Shown here piece after piece: positions 35,601 to 43,074 of a stretch of 64,000 nt of DNA. The DNA lies in NCBI GenBank assembly GCA_011525915.1, contig WYBM01000056.1, forward strand, positions 24,193-88,192, given 5' to 3'. Made by a program: the position numbers and the translations under genes. The DNA comes from Ardenticatenaceae bacterium. GTDB lineage: Bacteria; Chloroflexota; Anaerolineae; Promineifilales; Promineifilaceae. The first letter of the stretch is position 1. The number at the start of each line of letters is the position of its first letter. The notes under the pieces were generated by a model that was not told the origin of the DNA, ran no database searches, and saw only the letters and a program-made list of their open reading frames with translations.

Positions 35601-36140
35601 AGTATGAAAGGGCAGCGTCTCCTGTGAAAGCTGCTTCGCCAGACCAAAGTCAGACAAAAACACCCGTTCCTGGCTGTCCATCAAGATATTATTGGGCTTT
35701 AAGTCACGGTGAATAATGGCCCGCGTATGCAGATAGGAAAGAGATGCCGCCATCTGCGCGGCTACTTGCAGCACTTGGGGCAAGGGCATAGGCCCACCCA
35801 GCAGCCGGCTGGCCAGCGAGCCTACGCAGTTATAGCGCATGACAAAATAATAATGCGCCTCTGTGGTCCCAAACTCATACAGGGGCAAAATACCAGGGTG
35901 TTCCAGGCTGGCTAACAAATGCACCTGGCGTTCAAAGTCGCGGGAGGCCATAGAAAGGATGGTGGGGTCTTCACCCGCCGTCGGTAAAATTTTCATGGCT
36001 ACCACCCGCTGGCGGCGATTGTCCCAGGCAGACCAGACAACCCCCTCCCCACCGCGGCCAATCAATTCCAGTAAAGAATAATCGCCTAACTGGTACCCCC
36101 GTGTCAGGTTTTCATCGGCCAGCATTTTGGTTGTATACAT
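32652..36140 (-). CDS. Ser/Thr kinase-CHASE2-class III cyclase-like fusion protein
   Basis: 1162 residues. Residues about 15-285 are a Hanks-type kinase with all key residues: GRGGEGVVW, VAMKIL, HRDLKPNN, SDFGLA. A helical, HEAT-like stretch follows to about 540, then a membrane helix (VAMGLLVGIFASVLMAFGLF), an extracellular CHASE2 domain (IITIVAVDDASIARYGRWSAWSR ... FDFLFDTPS) and about three more helices. The C-terminal part (from about 950) is a class III nucleotidyl cyclase fold. Its first metal Asp (984) remains, but the second metal Asp is Glu (1028, in HEGEQ) and the catalytic Asn and Arg of the D-x-V-N-x-A-x-R motif are Val 1106 and His 1110. It is probably inactive as a cyclase. The FHA gene is divergent. 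Confidence 0.88.
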   Translation of the reverse strand: MYTTKMLADENLTRGYQLGDYSLLELIGRGGEGVVWSAWDNRRQRVVAMKILPTAGEDPTILSMASRDFERQVHLLASLEHPGILPLYEFGTTEAHYYFVMRYNCVGSLASRLLGGPMPLPQVLQVAAQMAASLSYLHTRAIIHRDLKPNNILMDSQERVFLSDFGLAKQLSQETLPFHTGRGTGPYAPYEQHIQMSMSPQSDVYSMGIVIYEMLTGHLPWEGMAFLAIQQKQEGMELPDVRETDPTLPAGLTAVLRRLTAFNYRDRPPTALDAFNLLLTAVPDLPPAWLAELKKPLPTVSEEVYEAQDARFLLQLLMAGWHSAEEEFPARLTHLAFIDAASRHDGRYRLALDESQKAFMLRGAFTYDYRVDYWWRQAADPAIQVRVCEETMAQEEVKAATRALTRLSDVVSQHGTPFPLAPATFERLIDMAMGVRGWAMRDNALKVLAAASPLATQWQPVGITPTGDVKLAELALDGDAHAAQAAALVGRVRSETAVQTILGAAPQTDDARFLQTMQRIRAAAGGLPRLVPARIRLRVWAARWRQRLFEDKEGLSVPRVAMGLLVGIFASVLMAFGLFSRPAAQMRDVLLAPYPVSGIITIVAVDDASIARYGRWSAWSRALHADLIEQLTAAGARAIAFDFLFDTPSTDPEADERLAAAMRAAGMVVQPVLAPGDGFHEIPGAVRFDGRILPYAHFLAASAAVGSTNVLHDEDGYVRRIPTVVAIDQERYLNLPLATLLVYLNGGPLPGKELPSPQNNHLFVAGRRIPVGASGEMNIYYAGPPARQGQHTFQTVSYADVLDGRFAPELFQNKIVLVGITATSEPDTDLTPVGRGRPMYGVEILANTLESIWSEQFIVSPGLPLQMAVLLLLGVLTGLACARPGSGLLLALGLAVLYFVFAMLIFDARAIMLDLLYPFMTIFFSYAVVSAYRYSLEVRRRREMMQLFAANVTPDVARGTIEAVRRGEINLGGQVQEISVLIVDIRGYRPFAEWHEPGVVMTMMNDLRSLICGVVLEFAGTIAPHEGEQVMAIFNAPLPQADHAWRAIETAFTLRERLQLHKAALPEDHLHRVVQVGYGIFTGRAIVGNAGVASHFTYTAMGDSVVLASHLAEHTEANEVFIGEPTYEKVSDLITVEPLPPLLVKERSTPLSLYLARGPASG

Positions 36141-36322
36141 AGTTGTTAAAAATTGTTCCAGGGATACAACAGAAACATCATACGTTACAGTTTAATTGTA
36201 GTTTATTGGTTTCGAAAGGTTTTAAGGTGACAATAGCATTATACATGATTGTGCTTTACATTTGCCGCAACACCAGGCATCATAATCCGGCAATTATGTG
36301 TGGAAGAGAGAAGGATTAAACG

Positions 36323-37300
36323 ATGGAAGCGAAATTTTGTCCTTTTTGCCAGAGAAAAAACAAAGCGGACGCCACACGCTGCGCCCATTGTGGTGTGCTG
36401 TTGATTGCCCATAACCCTGGTGCCTCCACGACCGTTGGTGTGAGTGCTGGCCCAGCGGAGGGGCGTGACAGACAGCCCACCTGCCAGGAGCGCATCACCC
36501 ATATACCGCCTCATTCCTTTGCCCTTTTTGTCATGGATTTTGAAGAACCTATCATCCTGAAGAATCAGCCTAAAATTGTCATTGGGCGCGATAGTCAGGT
36601 GCTAAGCACGGCGTCCACCTTGGATATGTCCCGCTACGGCGACCTGGCCTTAGGAATTTCTCGCCATCACGCACAGATTCTTTATACTGATGGTGTTTAC
36701 TCTGTTGAGGATTTGGGCAGCACCAACGGCACCTGGCTAAACCGCCGCCGTTTGACGCCCGGTCAGGCATACCCGCTGCGCAGCGATGATCAGCTTTGGC
36801 TGGGCCCCTTAAAATTGCTTATTTGTCTGAATGTAGCGGAAGTGGGTAAACGAGCCACTTTCTCGTTGCGGTTGGGCAATACACTGCAAGCACGCCCACC
36901 TTACCTGACCCCAGACTTCCTACAGTCCACCATCGGCCCGTATTTACAGGCCATTGATCGCCTGGAAGAGGCACGCGCCGCCTGCCTAAACCTGCCGCCG
37001 GAACCCGTGTATATTGTTTCCATCCAGGAAAGCACCGAGCAGATCGTAATGCAGTTGGATGGTGCGGGGGAGGCGATGGATCTCATTAAGAAATGGGTAC
37101 AGCGTTGGCGGGATGAGCATCTGGAGGTTGTAGGAACAGCGCAAGAAAGCCTACGACCAGAGCAACTGCTGCCGCTGGCAGAGCGTATGGTAACTTATTT
37201 ACAACCCCAACTTTCTGCGGCAGAAGCGGCTACATTAGCCTCTCCATTTATCCCTTCACTGGCCACGTTAGTTACCAGCAGCCTGGAACTGGTTGCTTAA
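36323..37300 (+). CDS. zinc ribbon-FHA domain protein
   Basis: 325 residues. The start FCPFCQRKNKADATRCAHCG is a four-Cys zinc ribbon. Residues about 85-165 are an FHA phosphothreonine-binding domain: VIGRDSQ, GISRHHAQI, DLGSTNGTWLN with the binding Arg, Ser and Asn. The C-terminal 150 residues are helical and unrecognised. FHA proteins beside Hanks kinases are often their substrates or readers, and this gene is divergent from the kinase fusion with a 182-base gap. AGAAGGATT precedes the ATG. A terminator follows. Confidence 0.9.
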   Translation: MEAKFCPFCQRKNKADATRCAHCGVLLIAHNPGASTTVGVSAGPAEGRDRQPTCQERITHIPPHSFALFVMDFEEPIILKNQPKIVIGRDSQVLSTASTLDMSRYGDLALGISRHHAQILYTDGVYSVEDLGSTNGTWLNRRRLTPGQAYPLRSDDQLWLGPLKLLICLNVAEVGKRATFSLRLGNTLQARPPYLTPDFLQSTIGPYLQAIDRLEEARAACLNLPPEPVYIVSIQESTEQIVMQLDGAGEAMDLIKKWVQRWRDEHLEVVGTAQESLRPEQLLPLAERMVTYLQPQLSAAEAATLASPFIPSLATLVTSSLELVA

Positions 37301-37325
37301 GAAAGCGGCCCCATCTTAAAAAGCT

Positions 37326-37368
37326 AAAAGCGACACGGCCGTTATGCCTATGGCCGTGTCGCTTTTTT
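37326..37368 (+). terminator. rho-independent terminator built on an ACGGCC half-site
   Basis: A 15-base perfect stem, AAAAGCGACACGGCC with GGCCGTGTCGCTTTT, has an 11-base loop and is followed by T residues. The left arm contains ACGGCCGT, one of the iterated octamers. It can work in both directions. Confidence 0.9.
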
Positions 37369-37372
37369 CCTA

Positions 37373-37471
37373 GTACCAGTCATCAGAAGTCAGTAACCAG
37401 TTTTCAGTGGACATTGACTAGCGGTAGACCCTACTGAATACTGTACACTGATGACTGAAAACTGATACTAG
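37373..37471. repeat. CAGT-type interspersed repeat, diverged copy
   Basis: Left arm CCAGTCATCAGAAGTCAGTA, a changed core (GACTAGCGGTAGACCCTACT) and right arm GATGACTGAAAACTGATACT. It sits between the FHA gene terminator and the end of potD. Confidence 0.8.
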
Positions 37472-37492
37472 GGACCACGTTCTATTAACAAC

Positions 37493-38683
37493 TTACCGGC
37501 CCTTTATGGCTGTCCACATCTCATCCCACATAAACACACCGTCACCCAACTCAAACAACCATTGCAATTTGTCCTGTACGTTAGCCGGTGGAAAAATGCC
37601 GGCGTCCGCCAGAATATCTGGCTCAATATACGCTTTGGCCGCTTCATTGGGGCTGGCGTAGTAGGTGAAGTTGGTGATCGCCGCCCCATTTTCGGCATCC
37701 AGCAAATAGTTCATGAAGTGTAAGGCTGTCTCTTTGCGCTCACTAAAAGCGGTGATGCAAATGTTATCCAACCACTTCACCGCCCCTTCCTGGGGAATGG
37801 CATAATACCAGTTACCATCTTCTGTAGCGTCATCATAGGTGGACCAGTAGGCATTCGCCGCATCACCACTCCAGGAATGGGAAAGGACCACTTCGTCAGC
37901 AATAAGCAGCGCATCATCATAATCTTCGCTGTTGAACGTCTTCCAATAAGGTTTGGCGGCCAGAATGACATCACGCGCTTCTTCTAACTGGGCCCGATCC
38001 GTGCTGTTGGGCGAGTACCCCAGGTAAAACAGCGCCGCACCAATGAGTTCACGCTGGTCATTTAACACGTTGATGCCGCCATCTGCATAGTGGGCCAGCA
38101 GTTCCGGGTCAAATAGATAGGCCCAACTATCCGGCGTATTTTCGGCAAAAAATTCGTGGCCAGCACGGTAAGCGATGCCCGTCGTCCCCCACTGGTAGGG
38201 AACACAATGCCGGTTATTGGGGTCAAAAGGGGCATTTTTGAAGTCCTCGCTAACATTGGCGAAGTTAGGCAGATTGTTGGTGTCTATCTCGGCCAACAGC
38301 CCCAGCTCAATCATCTGCGAAACCATGTAGTCAGAGGGGAAAATAACATCATAACCGGTGGCCCCGGCCTGCAGCTTGGCCAGTAAATCTTCATTGGAAG
38401 CGTAGGTGTCATAGGTAATTTGCACACCATATTCTTCTTCGTATTCGGTCAGCAGTGTTTCATCAATGTAGTCAGGCCAGTTATAGACAGTAAGCTGGCT
38501 GGCCAGTTGGGGGCCGGTAGCGGCCCCTTCTGCGCCGCCGCTGCCTTCGGAGTTGTTCACGGCCGTGTCGCCGCCATCGCCATTTTCCCCGGTCGACGTC
38601 TCGCCGGGCCCACCGCCAGGGCCGCCGCTACACGCCGCCAGCAAAAGGGATATAACCAACAAAAACCAGACTTTTTTCTTCAT
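37493..38683 (-). CDS. potD: polyamine-type ABC transporter substrate-binding lipoprotein
   Basis: Extracellular binding lipoprotein of 396 residues. Signal peptide with lipobox LLLAAC (Cys 18), then a Gly/Ser-rich tether. The mature part follows the PotD/PotF pattern: LTVYNWPDYIDETLLTEYEEEYGVQITYDTYASNEDLLAKLQAG, GYDVIFPSDYMV, and WLDNICITAFSERKETALHFMNYLLDAENGAAIT. Binding of spermidine or putrescine is inferred from family; other amines are possible. ATGGAGGAGAATC precedes the ATG. It is the last gene of the potA-B-C-D order, and its lipidation would need the Lgt encoded at the start of the window. Confidence 0.9.
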   Translation of the reverse strand: MKKKVWFLLVISLLLAACSGGPGGGPGETSTGENGDGGDTAVNNSEGSGGAEGAATGPQLASQLTVYNWPDYIDETLLTEYEEEYGVQITYDTYASNEDLLAKLQAGATGYDVIFPSDYMVSQMIELGLLAEIDTNNLPNFANVSEDFKNAPFDPNNRHCVPYQWGTTGIAYRAGHEFFAENTPDSWAYLFDPELLAHYADGGINVLNDQRELIGAALFYLGYSPNSTDRAQLEEARDVILAAKPYWKTFNSEDYDDALLIADEVVLSHSWSGDAANAYWSTYDDATEDGNWYYAIPQEGAVKWLDNICITAFSERKETALHFMNYLLDAENGAAITNFTYYASPNEAAKAYIEPDILADAGIFPPANVQDKLQWLFELGDGVFMWDEMWTAIKGR

Positions 38684-38727
38684 GATTCTCCTCCATATTG
38701 CCGTAGACCCAAACGCCAGATTGGTGC

Positions 38728-39570
38728 TTATGATTTACGCTGCAATAGTAACGATAAAACAACTAAAACGGTGGACCCCAGCAGCATGAGCGTGGAGATG
38801 GCGTTTACCTCCGGTGTCACGCCAAACTTGATCATCGAATAGACAAGCACCGGCAGTGTGGTGGAGCCAGGGCCAGAGACAAAAAAGGTGATGACAAAAT
38901 CATCCAGCGACAGGGTAAAAGCCAACAGCGCCCCGGAAACCACAGCCGGCATCAACAGCGGCAGCGTTACCCGGCGGAATGTGGGCCATTCGCTGGCCCC
39001 CAGGTCAGCCGCCGCTTCCTCCAAATTGCGGTCCATGTCTGCCAGCCGGGCGCGCACAATGACGGCCACAAACGCTATGTTAAAGGCTATGTGGGCAATG
39101 AGGATGGTATAACGGCTGAGAGGCACGGCCACCATCACAAAAAAGAGCAGCGCCGACAGGGCCATGACAATGTCGGGGATGATGATCGGCAGGTACATGA
39201 CGGCGTCAAACGGCAGCTTACCACGATAACGGTAACGCTCTAAAGACAGCGCGGCCAGTGTACCCAGGACAGTGCTCAAAACGGTGGACCAGGTGGCCAC
39301 CCAGATGCTTACTTTAAAAGCGTTAATCATGGCCCGATCATTAAACAAGACGCGGTACCATTCGGTGGTAAAGCCGGCCCAGACACCCACCACCTTGTTG
39401 GCGTTAAAAGAATAGATGATCAGAATGAGGATGGGCAGGTACAAAAATAAAAAGATGGCATACGCAAACCAGGTGAGAAAGCGTTTATTGAGGTCGGCAC
39501 GCCGCTCATAACGGTTGCGCCTGGTCTGCTTAACCACAGGTGTGGTGGAGGGGGTGGTTGCTGTTGTCAT
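38728..39570 (-). CDS. potC: polyamine-type ABC transporter permease C
   Basis: Inner-membrane permease of 280 residues with six helices. The EAA loop that contacts the ATPase is EEAAADLGASEWPTFRRVTLPLLMPAV. The first helix region FAYAIFLFLYLPILILIIYSFN and STVLGTLAALSLERYRYRG are typical of PotC. A charged 30-residue N-terminal extension precedes the first helix. It follows potB by about 60 bases and precedes potD by about 45. Confidence 0.93.
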   Translation of the reverse strand: MTTATTPSTTPVVKQTRRNRYERRADLNKRFLTWFAYAIFLFLYLPILILIIYSFNANKVVGVWAGFTTEWYRVLFNDRAMINAFKVSIWVATWSTVLSTVLGTLAALSLERYRYRGKLPFDAVMYLPIIIPDIVMALSALLFFVMVAVPLSRYTILIAHIAFNIAFVAVIVRARLADMDRNLEEAAADLGASEWPTFRRVTLPLLMPAVVSGALLAFTLSLDDFVITFFVSGPGSTTLPVLVYSMIKFGVTPEVNAISTLMLLGSTVLVVLSLLLQRKS

Positions 39571-39631
39571 GTCTTATACGCCGTTATCCATAAACCATGT
39601 TCCGCGGACTTTAAGGCCATCGGGGCACGGC

Positions 39632-40984
39632 TTACACCAATTGCTGATTCTTGGCCAGTGTGCGGAAGTAAACCAGTGTGGCTGCCAGCATGATGGCCAT
39701 CATAATAAAACCAATAGCCGAGCCAAACGGCCAATCACGCACGGTCATAAACTGCTGTTGTAACAGGTTGCCCAACAGGGCTACCTTGGCCCCGCCCATA
39801 AGGTCTGGGGTCACGTAGGCACCTAAAGAGGGAATAAACACGATGATCGAACCGGCTACGATACCCGGTAAAGAAAGCGGCAGCAGAATGCGCAGGAAGC
39901 GTTGACGGGCATTGGCGCCCAGATCGGCGGCCGCTTCTAACAGCGACCAATCCAACTGTTCCAGATTGCTGTAGAGCGGCAAAATCATAAAGGGCAAATA
40001 CCCATAAAACAGGCCCACCATGACGGCCGGCTGGTTAAACAGCAGCGGCAGCTTGCGTGATGTGGCCTGGGCCAGCCAGGTAAATAGGGCGGATTGGTCA
40101 GCCAGCAAGACAGCCTGTTCATGCAGGGTAATGGTCCAGAAGTTATTGATGAGGCCGGAGTCACGCAATATCAACATCCAGGCGTAGGTACGCACCAGGA
40201 AGTTGGTCCAAAAGGGGATCATCACCAGAAAGACAAGCATACTGCGGTAACGGATGGGCTGTCGGGCGATCCAATAAGCAAAAGGGTAACCAACCACCAG
40301 GCAAATGATGGTATTAAAGACGGCAATGCGCACAGAGCGCCAGAAGATACGCAAATAGATATAATCACCGCCGACCTTGCTGAAGAAACGGATGTAGTCG
40401 TTAAAGTAAATGCCCAGATTGTCCAGTGAAAGAGGCGGGTAGATGACTGTTCCCAGCCGGGCCCGCTCCCCCAGGCTGACAATAAACACAATAATCATAG
40501 GCATGACAAAAAAGAGACCTAACCAGAAGGCGGCCGGGTAAGCCAATGACCAGCCCGTATGGCGGGCCAGCAGCAGCAGCTTAAAACCGGTGATGGCTAA
40601 CACCACGGCCGTGCCCCAAAATTCACGCAGGAGAATAAAGTAAAGCAGGGCGCCCAGGATAGTGACCACGGCCGTGGCCATCCCCACTCGATGCACACCG
40701 CGCCCTCCCCGCAGCAGGCCAATGCCCACCCCCAGGTCAGCCAGCAACAGGCCGCCATAAATCACATAGGGCCAGAGGGGTGGCCATGTGGCCAACGCCA
40801 ACTCCGCGCCCAGCGGCTTCCAGGCAATGACGCTAAACGTCAGCCAGCGAAAAAGCAAAAACAGCCACAGAATGGCGCTGGCCAATGCCAGGTAAGCGGC
40901 TACCTTCAGCCTGGGGTCTATGCCCGCAGACATCGCAGCGCGGGGCGGGGATTTTACCTGTTCAGAGGTGGTGGTGATAGCCAT
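39632..40984 (-). CDS. potB: polyamine-type ABC transporter permease B with an N-terminal membrane extension
   Basis: 450 residues; the usual length is 280-310. The family core occupies about residues 165-450, with LARHTGWSLAYPAAFWLGLFFVMPMIIVFIVSL at its start, FLVRTYAWMLILRDSGLIN and the EAA loop LLEAAADLGANARQRFLRILLPLSLPGI. The first 160 residues add about four hydrophobic helices (ASAILWLFLLFRWLTFSVIAW, PYVIYGGLLLADLGVGIGLL, and two more), unrelated to the permease core as far as can be seen. The start was set at the ATG with GGAGTG upstream. Confidence 0.9.
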   Translation of the reverse strand: MAITTTSEQVKSPPRAAMSAGIDPRLKVAAYLALASAILWLFLLFRWLTFSVIAWKPLGAELALATWPPLWPYVIYGGLLLADLGVGIGLLRGGRGVHRVGMATAVVTILGALLYFILLREFWGTAVVLAITGFKLLLLARHTGWSLAYPAAFWLGLFFVMPMIIVFIVSLGERARLGTVIYPPLSLDNLGIYFNDYIRFFSKVGGDYIYLRIFWRSVRIAVFNTIICLVVGYPFAYWIARQPIRYRSMLVFLVMIPFWTNFLVRTYAWMLILRDSGLINNFWTITLHEQAVLLADQSALFTWLAQATSRKLPLLFNQPAVMVGLFYGYLPFMILPLYSNLEQLDWSLLEAAADLGANARQRFLRILLPLSLPGIVAGSIIVFIPSLGAYVTPDLMGGAKVALLGNLLQQQFMTVRDWPFGSAIGFIMMAIMLAATLVYFRTLAKNQQLV

Positions 40985-41032
40985 TGTCACTCCATTCTTG
41001 TGTGTCACTAGTCAGCGGCCAAAACTGCCTGG

Positions 41033-41144
41033 GATCAGTGGTCAGAAGCCAGTAGCCAGTGTTCAGTGGCCAGTGTTCAGTAGACTATTGCCAGAGCCAG
41101 GCCCTACTGAACACTGACCACTGATGACTGAAAACTGATACTCA
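41033..41144. repeat. CAGT-type interspersed repeat, full-length, inverted orientation
   Basis: Separates potA from potB. The core at 41085-41116 reads CAGTAGACTATTGCCAGAGC then CAGGCC, the reverse complement of the core in copies A and B. The right arm ends CTGATGACTGAAAACTGATA. Confidence 0.85.
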
Positions 41145-41154
41145 TGAACAGAGA

Positions 41155-42381
41155 TCACGCTGTCAAAATCTGGGCATTTTCAGCAGCCCAATGAACATAG
41201 ACCGTATTACCAACGTCAAAGGTTTGGTCGTAGCGAGAGCCAAAATTTTGCACCCGGACAAAGATGCTGGCGTTATTGTCCAGCATCACCCGGTAACGGG
41301 TATCGGTGCCGATGTAGATAGCTTCCTGAACACGGCCGTCTACCACCACATTATTTTGTTCGGTCGCCAGCCATTGGCGCATGTCGATTTTTTTATCAGG
41401 AATGTGCCCGCCAAAAAGCTGGTCTATTTCGTCCATGTCTATGCCCGCTTTCATGATATCTACCTCTCCCTGGGGATAGAGATTGATTTTTTCCGGGCGA
41501 ATGGCCAACGTTACAACCTGGCCCAGGGCCAGGGCACGGCCGTCGGCTGTGCCTAACACCGGCAAATTGCCCAGGTCTACGGTGGTAAACTCGCCGCTCA
41601 TTTCTCCCACCTTACCCGTAACAAAATTGGTCTCCCCAATAAAGTCCGCCACAAAGCGGTTTTGCGGATGCTCATAAATCTGGCGTGGTGCCCCCACCTG
41701 CTGCACCAAGCCCGCATCCATCACCGCAATACGATCAGACATCGTCAGCGCCTCTTCCTGATCATGGGTCACATAAATAAAGGTAATGCCTACCTCTGAT
41801 TGGATTTGCTTCAATTCCAATTGCATGGCCTTGCGCAGCTTTAAATCCAGCGCGCCCAACGGCTCATCCAACAGCAGCACTTCTGGCTTGTTGACCAGCG
41901 CCCGTGCCAGGGCCACCCGCTGCTGCTGCCCTCCGGAAAGCTGCTTAGGACGCCGATCACGCAAATGGGGCAGCTGCACCAATGCCAGCACCTCGCCCAC
42001 GCGCCGCTCAATTTCCTGTTTTGGTGTCTTTTTCATTTCCAGGCCAAAGGCCACGTTTTGGTAAACGGTCATATGGGGGAAAAGGGCGTAATTTTGAAAA
42101 ACCGTATTAACCGGGCGTCTATAGGGGGGAATACCGGCCACCGGCTGGCCGTGGATATATATCTCACCCTGAGATGGCTGTTCAAAACCGGCAATCATGC
42201 GCAGGGTCGTGGTTTTGCCACAGCCACTGGGCCCCAACAAAGAGAAAAATTCGCCATCACGAATGTCTAGCGAGATGTTATCTACGGCCGTAAACTCCCC
42301 AAACCGCTTCGTTACCTCTACCACCCCCACTGCCGCTGTACTCTGTTGCGCCTCTGCTGTTGCCAATGCTTTCCTCCACAT
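41155..42381 (-). CDS. potA: polyamine-type ABC transporter ATP-binding protein
   Basis: ATPase of the importer, about 408 residues. Walker A GPSGCGKTT, signature LSGGQQQRVALARAL, Walker B VLLLDEPLGALD and the switch His in VTHDQEEAL are intact. The C-terminal TOBE-like domain (from about residue 290) is longer than usual. The start is unsettled: the ATG used here has no ribosome site, while a TTG at 42366 has GGAGG six to seven bases upstream. The upstream repeat reaches into the leader. It is first in the operon. Confidence 0.93.
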   Translation of the reverse strand: MWRKALATAEAQQSTAAVGVVEVTKRFGEFTAVDNISLDIRDGEFFSLLGPSGCGKTTTLRMIAGFEQPSQGEIYIHGQPVAGIPPYRRPVNTVFQNYALFPHMTVYQNVAFGLEMKKTPKQEIERRVGEVLALVQLPHLRDRRPKQLSGGQQQRVALARALVNKPEVLLLDEPLGALDLKLRKAMQLELKQIQSEVGITFIYVTHDQEEALTMSDRIAVMDAGLVQQVGAPRQIYEHPQNRFVADFIGETNFVTGKVGEMSGEFTTVDLGNLPVLGTADGRALALGQVVTLAIRPEKINLYPQGEVDIMKAGIDMDEIDQLFGGHIPDKKIDMRQWLATEQNNVVVDGRVQEAIYIGTDTRYRVMLDNNASIFVRVQNFGSRYDQTFDVGNTVYVHWAAENAQILTA

Positions 42382-42383
42382 GC

Positions 42384-42466
42384 CAGTCATCACTGTTCAA
42401 TGCCCAGTATATCACTATTCAGCGGGCAGCTTGCTTCTACTGAACTGTTCACTGATGACTGTTTAC
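42384..42466. repeat. CAGT-type interspersed repeat overlapping the end of the Lrp gene
   Basis: Lies between potA and the Lrp/AsnC gene. It codes for the last residues of that protein (FVNSHQ) and gives its stop codon, so the insertion probably replaced the original C-terminus. Confidence 0.7.
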
Positions 42467-42910
42467 GAACACAGGCCGCGCACCATGGGCCATTTTATAG
42501 GTATGTAAAATGAAAAAAGTCTGTGTGCGCCGTACACCAACCACATTCTGCAAATGATCACGCAAGAATGATGCCAGATGTTCCCGATTCCGGCAAAGTA
42601 CTTCCACAATCAAATCATACTCCCCAGACACCATAATAAGATAGCTGACTTCAGGCAGAGCGGCAATGTCCGCCGCCGCCTGCTCCAGGTGTGGGGGCTG
42701 CACCGTCACACCAATCCAGGCGGGTGCGTCATAGCCAATTTTGTGCGGGTCAATGACGCCAATAATTTGCAATGCCTGACTCTCTAAAAGCCGGCCGACC
42801 CGGTTGCGCACAGTCCCTTCAGTAACCCCTAACTCTTTGGCAATCTCTGTGTAGGGTTTACGGCCGTCACGCTGCAGTTGTTCAATAATAGAAGTATCCA
42901 GATCATCCAT
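42449..42910 (-). CDS. Lrp/AsnC-family transcriptional regulator
   Basis: 153 residues. The N-terminal helix-turn-helix is DDLDTSIIEQLQRDGRKPYTEIAKELGVTEGTVRNRVGRLLE; the C-terminal RAM ligand-binding fold includes GVTVQPPHLEQAAADIAALPEVSYLIMVSGEYDLIVEVLCRN. It probably senses an amino acid or amine and controls the neighbouring transport and aminotransferase genes. The start at the ATG (MDDLDTS) is preferred over a GTG five codons earlier. It is divergent from the aminotransferase gene, with the control region between them. Confidence 0.92.
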   Translation of the reverse strand: MDDLDTSIIEQLQRDGRKPYTEIAKELGVTEGTVRNRVGRLLESQALQIIGVIDPHKIGYDAPAWIGVTVQPPHLEQAAADIAALPEVSYLIMVSGEYDLIVEVLCRNREHLASFLRDHLQNVVGVRRTQTFFILHTYKMAHGARPVFVNSHQ

Positions 42911-43074
42911 CTTGCCTCTTGCCACTTTTGCGATTATTCAGTATCATTTGTCAATACTCTACGATATTCGAAGGTCATCGCTATAATATTACGAAAATCG
43001 TAACCCGGCAACCTGGACCCACACCTGACTTGTTCACTCACAGATTACCGGTTACGGATCACGGAGAGTTTTCC

